The notes: generated by a model not told the origin, from the sequence alone. 42,825 nt of DNA from Clostridiales bacterium (GCA_023666645.1 JAMPBP010000013.1:1-42825); one strand, 5' to 3'. Numbered from the stretch's first letter, positions 25,971-38,379 are shown. Numbers and translations are program-made.

Positions 25971-26330
25971 ATGAAAAGGACACAAATATATACGATGCTG
26001 CTTATTGCTTTTCTTGCGTGTGTTGTGGAGTGCATGGCGGGGGAGCCGGTTGACAGTGCAGCTGTCGACAGTGTACATGAGCGCATGAGTTATCCTCGCC
26101 GTCTGTTGCATGATTTTCCGGTGATATATGCCGACACAGCCTATTCCACTGAAGATTACAGTGTGGTGTTAAGAGCAGTGTGGATGTCACATGGCAAGAA
26201 GAAGTGCCGGTTGACGAGCTCTGAATTACTGCCTTACAATGAGGAAAGTGAAATGGTGAAATTTGGAAAATTCATTTATCAAGACACCATGATATCCCAT
26301 ACCGATGCCACGGTGATGAATAGGAAGTAG
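25971..26330 (+). CDS. Small exported protein of unknown function
   Basis: From ATG 25971 this 119-residue frame has a signal peptide (YTMLLIAFLACVVECMAG). A mostly polar mature part follows, with the unusual run DSAAVDSVHERM. An upstream TTG at 25959 would place non-signal residues before the hydrophobic core, so ATG was chosen. I know no family for it. Its last 52 nt overlap the convergent DUF456 gene. The promoter at 25902 supports expression. Confidence 0.55.
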   Translation: MKRTQIYTMLLIAFLACVVECMAGEPVDSAAVDSVHERMSYPRRLLHDFPVIYADTAYSTEDYSVVLRAVWMSHGKKKCRLTSSELLPYNEESEMVKFGKFIYQDTMISHTDATVMNRK

Positions 26331-26770
26331 ATACATACAATGAATTTCATGAGCACTCCGAATATGAAACCGAGCATGCTTCCCACGCCCGATCTGAATG
26401 CCAGAGTGCGGTCCTGACGTCCTATCAATTCACCTATGAATGCACCGAGAAACGGTCCCAGCAGTAACCCTATGGGAAAATAAGCCAGACCTATGATGGT
26501 GCCTATGAAACTGCCCCATTTGCCATATTTTGTGCCTCCGAAATATTTGACACCGAGCGATGGTATCACATAGTCGAGGATAACTGTTATTATTGTAATG
26601 ATTCCGTAGAACGACAGAGCCCATGGGCTTATATGGTCGTCGGTGATGCAATATATGGTCAGAAGTCCGAGGAATGAGATGGGAGGCCCCGGTATCATGG
26701 GAATGAAGCACCCTATGATGCCTACAATGTTGAGGGCTATAGCAAGTGTAAGGAATATATAGTCAGCCAC
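26279..26770 (-). CDS. DUF456 family membrane protein
   Basis: The protein is a small multi-pass membrane protein of unknown function. The promoter box at 26849-26856 lies inside the longest possible open frame, so the real start must be downstream. GTG at 26770 (VADYIFLTLAIALN) puts the first membrane helix at the N-terminus, giving 163 residues. The family pattern is GIIGCFIPMIPGPPISFLGL, then GxxxG-rich helices (KWGSFIGTIIGLAYFPIGLL, LGPFLGAFIGELIG). It overlaps the convergent upstream gene by 52 nt at its 3' end. Confidence 0.8.
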   Translation of the reverse strand: MADYIFLTLAIALNIVGIIGCFIPMIPGPPISFLGLLTIYCITDDHISPWALSFYGIITIITVILDYVIPSLGVKYFGGTKYGKWGSFIGTIIGLAYFPIGLLLGPFLGAFIGELIGRQDRTLAFRSGVGSMLGFIFGVLMKFIVCIYFLFITVASVWDIMVS

Positions 26771-26848
26771 GTTTGAATCATTTTTTATATTAGAAGGTGA
26801 AAGATGACATTTAGTATTAAAAGTCGTAGTCTGTGCACCTGATATCTG

Positions 26849-26879
26849 CAAATATAGTGAAACCGATTAAATAGTGCAA
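26849..26879 (-). promoter_or_regulatory. Promoter for the DUF456 gene
   Basis: On the minus strand: TTG (26877-26879), 20 nt, TATATTTG (26849-26856), a full match. The leader to GTG 26770 is about 70 nt. Confidence 0.8.
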
Positions 26880-26925
26880 TTCCCTGCATCGCAAAAATTA
26901 ATTGAATAGATTATATGAGCATAAG

Positions 26926-26955
26926 AAAAAGGCCCTGTCTCACGACAAGGCCTTT
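26926..26955 (-). terminator. Terminator hairpin, distal, after the large lipoprotein gene
   Basis: On the minus strand AAAGGCC-TTGTC pairs with GACAGGGCCTTT around a GTGA loop, followed by TTCTTATG, so the T tract reads TTTTTC. It lies about 170 nt beyond the lipoprotein stop and may back up the nearer hairpin. Confidence 0.7.
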
Positions 26956-27061
26956 CCACCAACTAGCGGTAGTCAGATACAATATAAAATTATCGCATCA
27001 CAAACTCTGCATGAGCATATTGTACATTATCAATAGTTAATGCAGATTTATCGTTTGTTTA

Positions 27062-27095
27062 ACTCCGGGAGACCCGCTAAGTGTTCTCCCGGAGT
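27062..27095 (-). terminator. Hairpin just after the large lipoprotein gene
   Basis: ACTCCGGGAGA (27062-27072) and TCTCCCGGAGT (27085-27095) form a perfect 11-bp stem with a 12-nt loop, 30 nt past the stop codon at 27125. No long T tract follows, so it may act as an RNA 3'-end stabiliser as well as a terminator. The rest of the 354-nt gap 26771-27124 holds the DUF456 promoter and nothing else I recognise. Confidence 0.6.
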
Positions 27096-27124
27096 AATTT
27101 CTGATAGCCTTGGGAGGCGTGGAC

Positions 27125-30100
27125 TTAGTTCAGATCACTGTTCTTCTGGATCAGGACCTTGATGTAGCTACGTAGTACACCCCACTTGTGGGTAACTGTG
27201 ATAGGTACATTGAGGTACATGTTTTCCTGGAGAGCGATACCGCTGCCTGTGAATGTGAGTACACCGGTCTGTGAATCAACCAGAGGCTCCATGTTGAGCT
27301 GAGAAGGCTGATAGATCTTATCACCGGCGATGTTGGAAACAGTGATGTTGAAGTCGGAACCCTCTACATTGCCGTATACAACACTCTGGATGTCATAGTA
27401 CTGATAGAAGTTCACACTCGGATCATTGTCAAATACATTGTTAAAGCAGTCGGTGAATGTAAGGCCTTGTGAGAGGTCACGAACCTGAGCAACCGAATTC
27501 TGTGTCAAGGGCTCGATGGCTCCTGCATTGACGCTCTTGAGAGGTTTGATAATCTGCAGTGTAGTGTTGTCGAGCGAGTATGTGTTCTCACCGATGCGGC
27601 CATTGAGAGCGATGTACCAGCCGAGGTGTATCGAACCTTCGTTTTCAACGAGTTCAATACCGGCGGCGTTGTTTTCGATGAAGAAGTTCATAGCACTGAT
27701 AGCCTCGTCCTCACCGGCACCGCTTCCACCTTCAAGAGAGAAGGGAGTGTGCTCTGTATCCTCATACCACAGATAGGCAACCTTGTCCTCTCCGTTGACA
27801 ACCTCATAACCGGCAGTTCCTTCGGTCACAGGTAACTCGTCGGCACCAACCTTGAATCCTTCAGCATCAACGTCGACGCTCTGGATCTGTACGTCCCAAA
27901 GAGCGCAAGGGAGCAAATTCTCCATGTATGGAGCAGTGCGGCCTGTCAGAACGTTGGTATTGTAGGTAGCGGTGGCGTCACCGGGCTGGAAGTTCTCTGG
28001 CATAGCGAGGGGCAGAATCTGCATCACGCCGTTGTTCCAGTAAGCCGAGAATGTCTCACCAAGAACGGGCAGTACAGAAGGCCAGTGGATAGTGCCTTTG
28101 AGTACAACGGTGATTTCAGGGAACAATTCCGACTGGAAGATGATCGACTGCTCATATTCCTTATCCTTACCGTTGAGGTTGCCGATATTGTCAAGACCGA
28201 ATGCCCAACGTATGATATTGGTCTCATCGTTCAACGTGATGTGGACGGGAGCGTTGTTTTCGGGATAGGTAACTTCTTTAATGGTATAATTCTGGAGGAA
28301 CTCAGCCTTATCCATCTCGAAGGGCAGTTCATCAAGAACGTTCTTGACAAATTCATTCCATGAAACGTTGATATCGAATGGATCGCAAGAGAGGGTCTTG
28401 TCAAGAATATCGAGAGTGAATGTGGTGGCCTTAGCGTCGATTACATAGTTGATCTTGAAGAAGCGCTGGTCAACAACGTTCTCGCCCTGTTTCATTACAA
28501 CACTGATGATGGGTGTCTTGCCAACGCGGCTTGCCTGAGGCTGACCCTCGGGTTGAATAGCGACGAGCTTGCCATCGGTTGAAACCTGAGCGTATTCCTG
28601 CTGGTTTACACCGTTGATTTCATAGGCTTGTTTTGCAACACTGTACTCGAAAGTGAAGCCGAATGAAGCAACCTGATCAGCGTCCATGAGTTTGTGGACG
28701 TCGTTACCCTCGTTCCTGCAAGCAGTTACAAGTGTAGTGAGGTCGAAGGGCTCCTTCTCGCTTGAAAGGTATGAAACCTCGGTCACAGGTTCTATGTCAG
28801 TGAGTGTCCAAAGGTCTTGGCCCCAGAAGTGAGAAACGGGAGTGATCTCGGCATTGTTCCAAGCAATTTCGGGTTTGAATGTAGACTCAGAGATGCGGCT
28901 GTACTCAGAGTATACCACAGCATCTTCCTTAGCTTCTTTGACCTCGTTGCCATCAGCGTCGGTCCACGTGAAGTAGTTCTTGGGAGCTACAGGAACCTTG
29001 AGAGCAACAGTGTAGATCTTGCCTTCACCGGCATTGTCGATTGTATTGGTCACACCGTCGGCCTTGGTGGTGGTAACTTCAAGGATACCATCTTCGTTCT
29101 TGGCTACAGATACAACCTTGATTACGTTCTCGGCTGCAGCGCGGGAAGTAGCAGTCTGCTGTACGAATGTAACCTCATCGGCAACGATATCATCGAGAGC
29201 AACGCCCGAGGGGTTCATGCGATAGAGAGCCTTGGTGTCGTTATTGGTAACTATTACGGCAACTGCGTCCTCGGCAGCGGGAGCGTAGAAGCCGGTCTCC
29301 TCGTCGAGTGCACCCATGGGCAGATAAGATGCAGAGTAGAACTCGATGGTGGGAATGCCACCAACGTAGGAGGTAGGCACGAGTGTGACGCTTGTAAGGC
29401 GTTTTGCACTGATCTGGTTGAGTGTGCTCAGCGCGGCATTGATTTTGACAATGTCGGCCTGAATAGCCGTGATGTCGGCCTTGATTGTGTCGATGTTCTG
29501 CTCGATAGCGCTTACACTGCCCTGGAGGGTTGTGATTGTACCGTTGATTTCATCGATAGCGCCGGCGTTGGCGTTGATATCCTCTATAGCTTTGTTAAGT
29601 TTAGTGGTGATATCGTCAAGATTGGTCTCAAGTCCACCAAGAAGTTCCTCATATTTGTTCTTGAATTGCTCGAGGGTTGCAATCTGTGTCTCGGCCTGCT
29701 GTTTGAATGTGTTGAGGGCCGATAGCTGAGCTGCATACTTGGTATCAACAGCAGTGAGAATCTGTTGCTCGAGAGCGGGCAGTGTCTCGGTTACAATCAT
29801 GTTGATTGCTTCGTTGGATTTAGCTATGGCCAAAGCGTTGGCAGCTATTGCTGCCTCGTTGCTGGAAATTTTGTCGGCGTTAGCCTCTACTTTAGTCTTG
29901 ACGTTGGCGAGGTCGGTGCTGAGTGTATTGAGGTCAGAAGCAATACCGTCGATTTTACCGCTGAGGGCAATGATGCTCTGAGCATTTGCATTGATCTGGC
30001 TGATATACTCTGACAACATAGCCTCTACTTGAGCCTTTGTGAGCTTGGAAGCCTCGATGGCCGATTGCAGTGTTGCAACAGCTTGAGAGAGCTCTTCTTT

Positions 30101-30643
30101 GGTAGCGGCTTTTGCTACAGCGGCAGAAAGCTCGGCATATTGTTCACCGTAGAGTTTCTTCAAATCGTTGATTTGAGCTGTTATCTGGTCGCGGAGTGCG
30201 TTAACCTGAGCAGTAGCTTCGCTGATGGCGTCAATCTTTGCTTGCGCAGCAGCAGCGGCAGCGGCTTGAGCTTCTGCGTTGGCTTTCTGAGCATCGGCTT
30301 GAGCTTTGGCAGCAGCGGCAGCGGCAGCGTCACCGGTTTTCTGTGCATTGTCGGCGGCAGCCTGTGCAGCGGCAGCGGCTTGAGCGGCCTTGTTGGCTGC
30401 GTCCTGTGCTACAGCCAAATCCTGCTTAGCCTGGTTAAGGGCGTCCTGTAGGGCGGCTACCTGTGAGTTGAGAGCTGCCTGTTGCTGGGCAAGTTTGTCG
30501 TTAAACTCTTTTTGCATCTCATCATCACGCTGAGTGAGATTGTCGATGTCGCTGTCATAGTCCTTACAACCGGTAAGAGTGGTAGCAGGAATAACACCAA
30601 TCATCATAGAGAATAACGCAGCTTTCAGAAACGTTTTCTTCAT
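27125..30643 (-). CDS. Large surface lipoprotein with Ala-rich coiled coil
   Basis: The 1172-residue protein begins with a lipoprotein signal peptide. The lipobox TLTGC puts the lipidated cysteine at residue 26, followed by KDYDSDID, which resembles the acidic signals that send Bacteroidota lipoproteins to the cell surface. Residues of about 30-415 are predicted helical with heptad spacing. They include an Ala/Lys/Gln stretch near 80-140 (for example AAAAAAKAQADAQKANAEAQ) and long Ile/Leu/Asn coiled-coil repeats. The remaining 750 residues look beta-rich, possibly Ig-like modules. Similar N-termini are labelled 'PL29 lyase N-terminal' or DUF4988 in Bacteroidales, from memory. The role is unknown. 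A stalk-type adhesin or sugar-binding protein is plausible. Confidence 0.8.
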   Translation of the reverse strand: MKKTFLKAALFSMMIGVIPATTLTGCKDYDSDIDNLTQRDDEMQKEFNDKLAQQQAALNSQVAALQDALNQAKQDLAVAQDAANKAAQAAAAAQAAADNAQKTGDAAAAAAAKAQADAQKANAEAQAAAAAAAQAKIDAISEATAQVNALRDQITAQINDLKKLYGEQYAELSAAVAKAATKEELSQAVATLQSAIEASKLTKAQVEAMLSEYISQINANAQSIIALSGKIDGIASDLNTLSTDLANVKTKVEANADKISSNEAAIAANALAIAKSNEAINMIVTETLPALEQQILTAVDTKYAAQLSALNTFKQQAETQIATLEQFKNKYEELLGGLETNLDDITTKLNKAIEDINANAGAIDEINGTITTLQGSVSAIEQNIDTIKADITAIQADIVKINAALSTLNQISAKRLTSVTLVPTSYVGGIPTIEFYSASYLPMGALDEETGFYAPAAEDAVAVIVTNNDTKALYRMNPSGVALDDIVADEVTFVQQTATSRAAAENVIKVVSVAKNEDGILEVTTTKADGVTNTIDNAGEGKIYTVALKVPVAPKNYFTWTDADGNEVKEAKEDAVVYSEYSRISESTFKPEIAWNNAEITPVSHFWGQDLWTLTDIEPVTEVSYLSSEKEPFDLTTLVTACRNEGNDVHKLMDADQVASFGFTFEYSVAKQAYEINGVNQQEYAQVSTDGKLVAIQPEGQPQASRVGKTPIISVVMKQGENVVDQRFFKINYVIDAKATTFTLDILDKTLSCDPFDINVSWNEFVKNVLDELPFEMDKAEFLQNYTIKEVTYPENNAPVHITLNDETNIIRWAFGLDNIGNLNGKDKEYEQSIIFQSELFPEITVVLKGTIHWPSVLPVLGETFSAYWNNGVMQILPLAMPENFQPGDATATYNTNVLTGRTAPYMENLLPCALWDVQIQSVDVDAEGFKVGADELPVTEGTAGYEVVNGEDKVAYLWYEDTEHTPFSLEGGSGAGEDEAISAMNFFIENNAAGIELVENEGSIHLGWYIALNGRIGENTYSLDNTTLQIIKPLKSVNAGAIEPLTQNSVAQVRDLSQGLTFTDCFNNVFDNDPSVNFYQYYDIQSVVYGNVEGSDFNITVSNIAGDKIYQPSQLNMEPLVDSQTGVLTFTGSGIALQENMYLNVPITVTHKWGVLRSYIKVLIQKNSDLN

Positions 30644-31014
30644 AATTGTTTTTGTTAATCAGTTAATAATTATTGCTTAAAAAATTTTTGTTTGTGATGT
30701 CTCTGTCTTTTTTTAATAGGTGAATATACTCATTATGGACCGCATGGATACACTGAACCATGAGGGCTGAACTTTTCACCGACAAAAGTACATCATAAAG
30801 ATAAGGTGGTTTGTTAATTGGCGTAGCGATATTGACACAGGAGTGTCGCAATAATTACACTTGTAGCAAATAACTGAAATACAACGATAAAGAAACGTTC
30901 GGAAGTGGTGTTATGTATAGTGCGACAGTAGTGATGCAAAATGTGCATATGGTGGAATCTTGTTTTCTTAGCCGGCGCTGTACTTGGGGTTGTCATGACG
31001 CCGGGCTGATAGGG
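30644..31014 (-). promoter_or_regulatory. Leader and promoter of the large lipoprotein gene
   Basis: This 371-nt gap has a minus-strand TACTTTTG (30783-30790), a TAnnTTTG match, giving a 5' leader of about 130 nt that is very AT-rich. No TTG is seen at -33. I find no credible gene in the gap. Confidence 0.5.
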
Positions 31015-31245
31015 CTATTGGAGGTCGGACTTATGCTCGCGATTCTTGATGTCGTTGGAGAGAACCTGGAAAAAGTCTCGATGAAGAATCATAGAGATGC
31101 GGCTTAGCAGTCCGGTATCAATAGAGTTTTTCTGGAACAGGCGGTACACGTTTGAACGGTCGAGGTGCAGTTTACGGGCAAACCATGTCACGGTGCGTTC
31201 CTGAGCCTGGAGCTCTTCTTTAATCAGTTGGCCTATTGGAATCAC
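31015..31245 (-). CDS. Small helix-turn-helix (XRE-like) regulator
   Basis: The 76-residue protein is almost entirely a DNA-binding domain. TVTWFARKLHLDRSNVYRLF at residues 18-37 fits a helix-turn-helix, followed by DTGLLSRISMILHRDFFQ. Similar one-domain proteins starting 'IGQLI' are common in Bacteroidales, from memory. The start is GTG at 31245, and I see no better one. It lies upstream of, and codirectional with, the large lipoprotein gene, 371 nt away, so it could control that gene or itself. The target is not known. Confidence 0.75.
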   Translation of the reverse strand: MIPIGQLIKEELQAQERTVTWFARKLHLDRSNVYRLFQKNSIDTGLLSRISMILHRDFFQVLSNDIKNREHKSDLQ

Positions 31246-31610
31246 AGGCAGTAATGATTGATGTTCACCAGTCTGTCATGTACCGGGTCCCCGCCTTTAA
31301 TTACCGAGCGACTGATGATGGTGTTAAAAAAAGCGTAGGGAACTTCGCATTAAACTCCACCACGGTATCGCCAAACACCGACTGAAAAGTAAAATAACCT
31401 GTTACCCTACGCCCAGCCGGTATTGCGTTGCCACACAGACGTCCATGTGGTACAGTGATGCAGTTGAGTGAACTACACCATTGGGCATGTTGTCAGTGTC
31501 GCAGTCAATTAGCGACGGACATAAGCGTGATAGGGTTACTTATTCTCTTTTCAGTTTTAAAATTTGGCGATTTCAGGTGGAAAGAGTAAGCAAATACGCT
31601 TATAAAAATA
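31246..31610 (-). repeat. Non-coding element with long inverted repeat and protein-like broken frames
   Basis: GCGTAGGG-AAC (31333-31343) and GTTA-CCCTACGC (31401-31412) form an 11-bp stem with one bulged base, enclosing 57 nt. On the minus strand the stem is followed by T7. The minus strand also translates without stop from about 31485 to 31303, through GRRVTGYFTFQSVFGD and TVVEFNAKFPTLF, and then in another frame through NTIISRSVIKGGDPVHD up to the start of the regulator gene. Neither frame has a usable start codon. A degenerate or interspersed repeat is more likely than a gene. The rest of the 447-nt gap holds a further CCACA/TGTGG hairpin near 31427-31455. Confidence 0.5.
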
Positions 31611-31654
31611 TGTCATGTCGACACTGTTGGGTTGCAACAGTTATCGACATGACA
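31611..31654 (-). terminator. Terminator after the beta-galactosidase gene
   Basis: TGTCATGTCGA (31611-31621) pairs perfectly with TCGACATGACA (31644-31654). Inside, CTGTTG (31624-31629) pairs with CAACAG (31635-31640). On the minus strand the hairpin is followed by TATTTTTATAAG. It lies about 40 nt beyond the stop codon at 31693. Confidence 0.75.
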
Positions 31655-31692
31655 AAGATACAATTAAAAAGTCGACTATAAAAAATATGTTT

Positions 31693-35986
<4,294 letters not shown>

Positions 35987-36008
35987 GGCAGTCTAAGGTA
36001 GTATATAG

Positions 36009-36038
36009 CTTATGTGCAAAATGAATTTTGCACATAAG
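36009..36038. promoter_or_regulatory. Perfect 14-bp-arm palindrome upstream of DUF4861-beta-galactosidase
   Basis: CTTATGTGCAAAAT and ATTTTGCACATAAG are exact reverse complements separated by only GA. The site lies 23 nt upstream of the first gene's ATG. Its short loop and lack of a T tract fit a protein operator better than a terminator. A box one base off TAnnTTTG (TACCTTAG, minus strand, 35993-36000) lies beside it. Confidence 0.5.
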
Positions 36039-36052
36039 AAGTCGTATAAACA

Positions 36053-36099
36053 AAGGTGTTGCCATGGGACTATAAATAAATCCTTATTGGCAACACCTT
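36053..36099. terminator. Hairpin between aldolase and DUF4861 genes
   Basis: AAGGTGTTGCCA (36053-36064) and TGGCAACACCTT (36088-36099) are a perfect 12-bp stem with a 23-nt loop. On the minus strand TGTTTATAC follows. It probably ends the aldolase transcript. A second palindrome TCGTCAATTGACGA (36153-36166) touches the aldolase stop codon. Confidence 0.65.
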
Positions 36100-36166
36100 G
36101 TTAAATTAGATATCACGATGGCGGGTAATGAGAATGTTTTCTCGTTGTACCATCGTCAATTGACGA

Positions 36167-37165
36167 TTACTCAGCTTTGCCGTTGCTGCCGAGCACATTC
36201 TCAATTTTGTGCTTGTAGAGTTTCTCCATTTCATCGCGAGCCGGACCGAGATATTTGCGGGGGTCAAATTCTCCGGGCTTGTCGTGGAATACTTTGCGTA
36301 TGGCGGCAGTCATGGCAAGACGGCTGTCGGAGTCGATGTTGATTTTGCATACGGCGCTCTTGGCTGCTTTGCGGAGCTCTTCCTCGGGGATACCGATAGC
36401 ATCGGGCAACTTGCCTCCGTATTCGTTGATTGTGTCGACATACTCCTGGGGAACAGAAGAAGAACCGTGGAGCACGATGGGGAATCCGGGGAGCTTCTCC
36501 ATTACAGCATCGAGCACGTTGAATGCCAAGGGCGGGGGAACGAGCTTGCCTTCAGCGTTGCGTGTGCACTGCTCGGGAGTGAATTTGTAAGCGCCGTGGC
36601 TTGTGCCGATTGAGATGGCGAGCGAGTCGCAACCTGTGCGGGTAGCGAAGTCGATTACCTCCTCGGGATCGGTGTATGTGTGGTGGTCGGAAGACACTTC
36701 GTCCTCAACGCCGGCGAGAACACCGAGTTCACCCTCTACAGTAACGTCAAACTGGTGGGCGTAGTCAACAACTTTCTTGGTGAGAGCTACATTCTCTTCA
36801 TAGGGGAGGTGAGAACCGTCGATCATTACAGAAGAGAAGCCGTTGTCGATGCAAGATTTGCAAAGTTCGAAGCTATCACCGTGGTCAAGATGAAGCACAA
36901 TCTGGGGATGCTCCCAACCGAGTTCCTTGGCATAGGCTACGGCACCTTCGGCCATGTAGCGCAACAAGGTAGCGTTGGCATAGTTGCGGGCACCTTTTGA
37001 AACCTGCAGAATCACGGGTGAACGGTCCTCAGCAGCGGCTTTGATGATAGCCTGAAGCTGCTCCATGTTGTTGAAGTTGAAAGCGGGGATAGCGTATCCA
37101 CCCTTAATTGCCTTGGCAAACATCTCGCGGGTGTTGACAAGACCAAGTTCTTTATAACTTGCCAT
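36167..37165 (-). CDS. fba: Class II fructose-bisphosphate aldolase
   Basis: The zinc-dependent enzyme splits fructose 1,6-bisphosphate in glycolysis and runs in reverse in gluconeogenesis. The 332-residue protein shows the class II pattern: AIPAFNFNNMEQLQAIIKAA, the zinc and catalytic block IVLHLDHGDSFELCK, GELGVLAGVEDEVSSDHHTY and SIGTSHGAYKF, with FPIVLHGSSSVP near residue 255. It is transcribed alone from its own promoter at 37218. Confidence 0.97.
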   Translation of the reverse strand: MASYKELGLVNTREMFAKAIKGGYAIPAFNFNNMEQLQAIIKAAAEDRSPVILQVSKGARNYANATLLRYMAEGAVAYAKELGWEHPQIVLHLDHGDSFELCKSCIDNGFSSVMIDGSHLPYEENVALTKKVVDYAHQFDVTVEGELGVLAGVEDEVSSDHHTYTDPEEVIDFATRTGCDSLAISIGTSHGAYKFTPEQCTRNAEGKLVPPPLAFNVLDAVMEKLPGFPIVLHGSSSVPQEYVDTINEYGGKLPDAIGIPEEELRKAAKSAVCKINIDSDSRLAMTAAIRKVFHDKPGEFDPRKYLGPARDEMEKLYKHKIENVLGSNGKAE

Positions 37166-37217
37166 TGTTACAGTTAAGTGTTTAGTGAATAATATGAATG
37201 TCTTTTTTTAGGTTATG

Positions 37218-37225
37218 CAAAGATA
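37218..37225 (-). promoter_or_regulatory. Promoter -7 box for aldolase
   Basis: The minus strand reads TATCTTTG, a full TAnnTTTG match, 52 nt upstream of the start codon. A TTG lies 24 nt further up, longer than usual. Confidence 0.65.
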
Positions 37226-37258
37226 CGAATAATTCGTTAAAAGAGTAGTCAAAATAGA

Positions 37259-38089
37259 TTAATTTTTCTTGACTTGATGGTTGTTGTTCTCCATGCCGTC
37301 GCTGTTTAGGTGGACATAGCTGTGCAGCCAGCCTACGAGGATTGCCCCGCCGGCTATGTTTCCCAGTGTTGCCGGCAATAGGTTTTTCCATAATGCATTG
37401 GCAATATCGATAGATGCGCCTTCGAGCATGGCGGCGGGAATGTAGAACATGTTGGCGATGGAGTGTTCATATCCCAAGGCTACGAATGCCATTACCGGAA
37501 GCCAGCAACCGAGGCTTTTTTCGAGAAGTGTTTTTCCCGACATGGCCAGCCACACGGCGAGACATACACACCAGTTGGCACCGATTCCTTTCAGGAAGAC
37601 TGTGATCCAAGGCATAGATGTTTTGGCTATTCCTATCGAGGTTATGGCCTGCTGGTAGGGGTGGGCCGATATGAGACCTACGGAGTATACGAGGAAATAG
37701 GTGAAGAGCAAGGCGCCTATAAAGTTGCCGAGGTAGACGATGGTCCAGTTGAGGAGCATGTCACGGATAGTGGCGTGACGGCGCATATAGGCCGGGACCA
37801 ACAGTGCATTGTTGCCGGTGAATAGCTCGGCTCCGAGAATTACAACAAGTATGAGTCCTATGGGGAACATGGCTCCTGAGAGAAGCTTTTGCAGTCCTGG
37901 GTTGCCTGATGTTATTTCGGGGAATCCATATCCCACAATCAAGGACAATGTCCCGCCGAATGCTATGAATGCACCGGCCATTATGGCCTGCAGTGTGAGT
38001 CGCGTTTTATTGCCGCGCGTGGAGTTGGTTTTTGCGATTCCGGCCTGTAGTGTGGCTTGGGCTATCTGAGCAGGTGTATTTATGCGCAT
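37259..38089 (-). CDS. Formate/nitrite transporter family channel
   Basis: FNT proteins are pentameric inner-membrane channels for small anions such as formate, nitrite or hydrosulfide. From ATG 38089 the protein has 276 residues and six hydrophobic segments, with GAFIAFGGTLSLIVGYGFPE early, LGAELFTGNNALLVPAYMRR and IGANWCVCLAVWLAMSG. The open frame extends upstream to 38323, but the promoter at 38128 and lack of signal there make 38089 the start. The anion cannot be told from sequence. Confidence 0.88.
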   Translation of the reverse strand: MRINTPAQIAQATLQAGIAKTNSTRGNKTRLTLQAIMAGAFIAFGGTLSLIVGYGFPEITSGNPGLQKLLSGAMFPIGLILVVILGAELFTGNNALLVPAYMRRHATIRDMLLNWTIVYLGNFIGALLFTYFLVYSVGLISAHPYQQAITSIGIAKTSMPWITVFLKGIGANWCVCLAVWLAMSGKTLLEKSLGCWLPVMAFVALGYEHSIANMFYIPAAMLEGASIDIANALWKNLLPATLGNIAGGAILVGWLHSYVHLNSDGMENNNHQVKKN

Positions 38090-38127
38090 GGTGATGATGA
38101 GGTAAGTGTGATGATTTTTTCTGAGTG

Positions 38128-38135
38128 CAAAGTTA
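38128..38135 (-). promoter_or_regulatory. Promoter -7 box for the FNT channel
   Basis: The minus strand reads TAACTTTG, a TAnnTTTG match, 38 nt upstream of the ATG at 38089. It fixes the start of this gene. Confidence 0.7.
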
Positions 38136-38250
38136 AGCTTTTTCGTCCTATTGTTATAGTACTCATTCTTGTTTCTTGCATTTCTTGTGATGCACCGGTT
38201 GATGTTGTACAGAGTTCCGGAGGAAGAGTGTTGATTGGTCACGACATGAA

Positions 38251-38286
38251 AATCGGATTGCAGGATTTTATTCATGCAATCCGATT
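38251..38286 (-). terminator. Terminator after hpf
   Basis: AATCGGATTGCA (38251-38262) and TGCAATCCGATT (38275-38286) form a perfect 12-bp stem, loop 12 nt. On the minus strand it is followed by TTCATG (four T in all from the stem end). A plus-strand T7 run sits at about 38296. The gap 38136-38379 holds no gene I can support. Confidence 0.65.
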
Positions 38287-38379
38287 CGTGTAAGAGTTTT
38301 TTTGATTCAACCCGTTGTGTCACTTATGGAAGTGCCATTGTATATGTGGGTTGATTCAGTAGGATAGATGTAGGGCTTA

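Noticed and set aside
26771-26851. N-terminal extension of the DUF456 frame to a TTG at 26851
   Set aside because: That TTG is part of the -7 promoter box, so it cannot be translated from this promoter.
28817-29725. 302-codon open frame on the plus strand opposite the lipoprotein gene
   Set aside because: It is a shadow of the coiled-coil region. The codon bias of the minus-strand gene leaves few stops on the opposite strand.
30230-30410. Repetitive GC-rich stretch that could be taken for tandem DNA repeats or a CRISPR
   Set aside because: It encodes the Ala/Lys/Gln run of the coiled coil. Unit length and spacing are irregular, with no repeat-spacer pattern.
31481-31681. 66-codon plus-strand frame in the beta-galactosidase-regulator gap
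   Set aside because: It runs through the terminator hairpin at 31611-31654 and reads as random sequence.
38090-38323. N-terminal extension of the FNT channel frame to 38323
   Set aside because: A promoter box lies at 38128-38135 within it, and the extension is polar with no family similarity.
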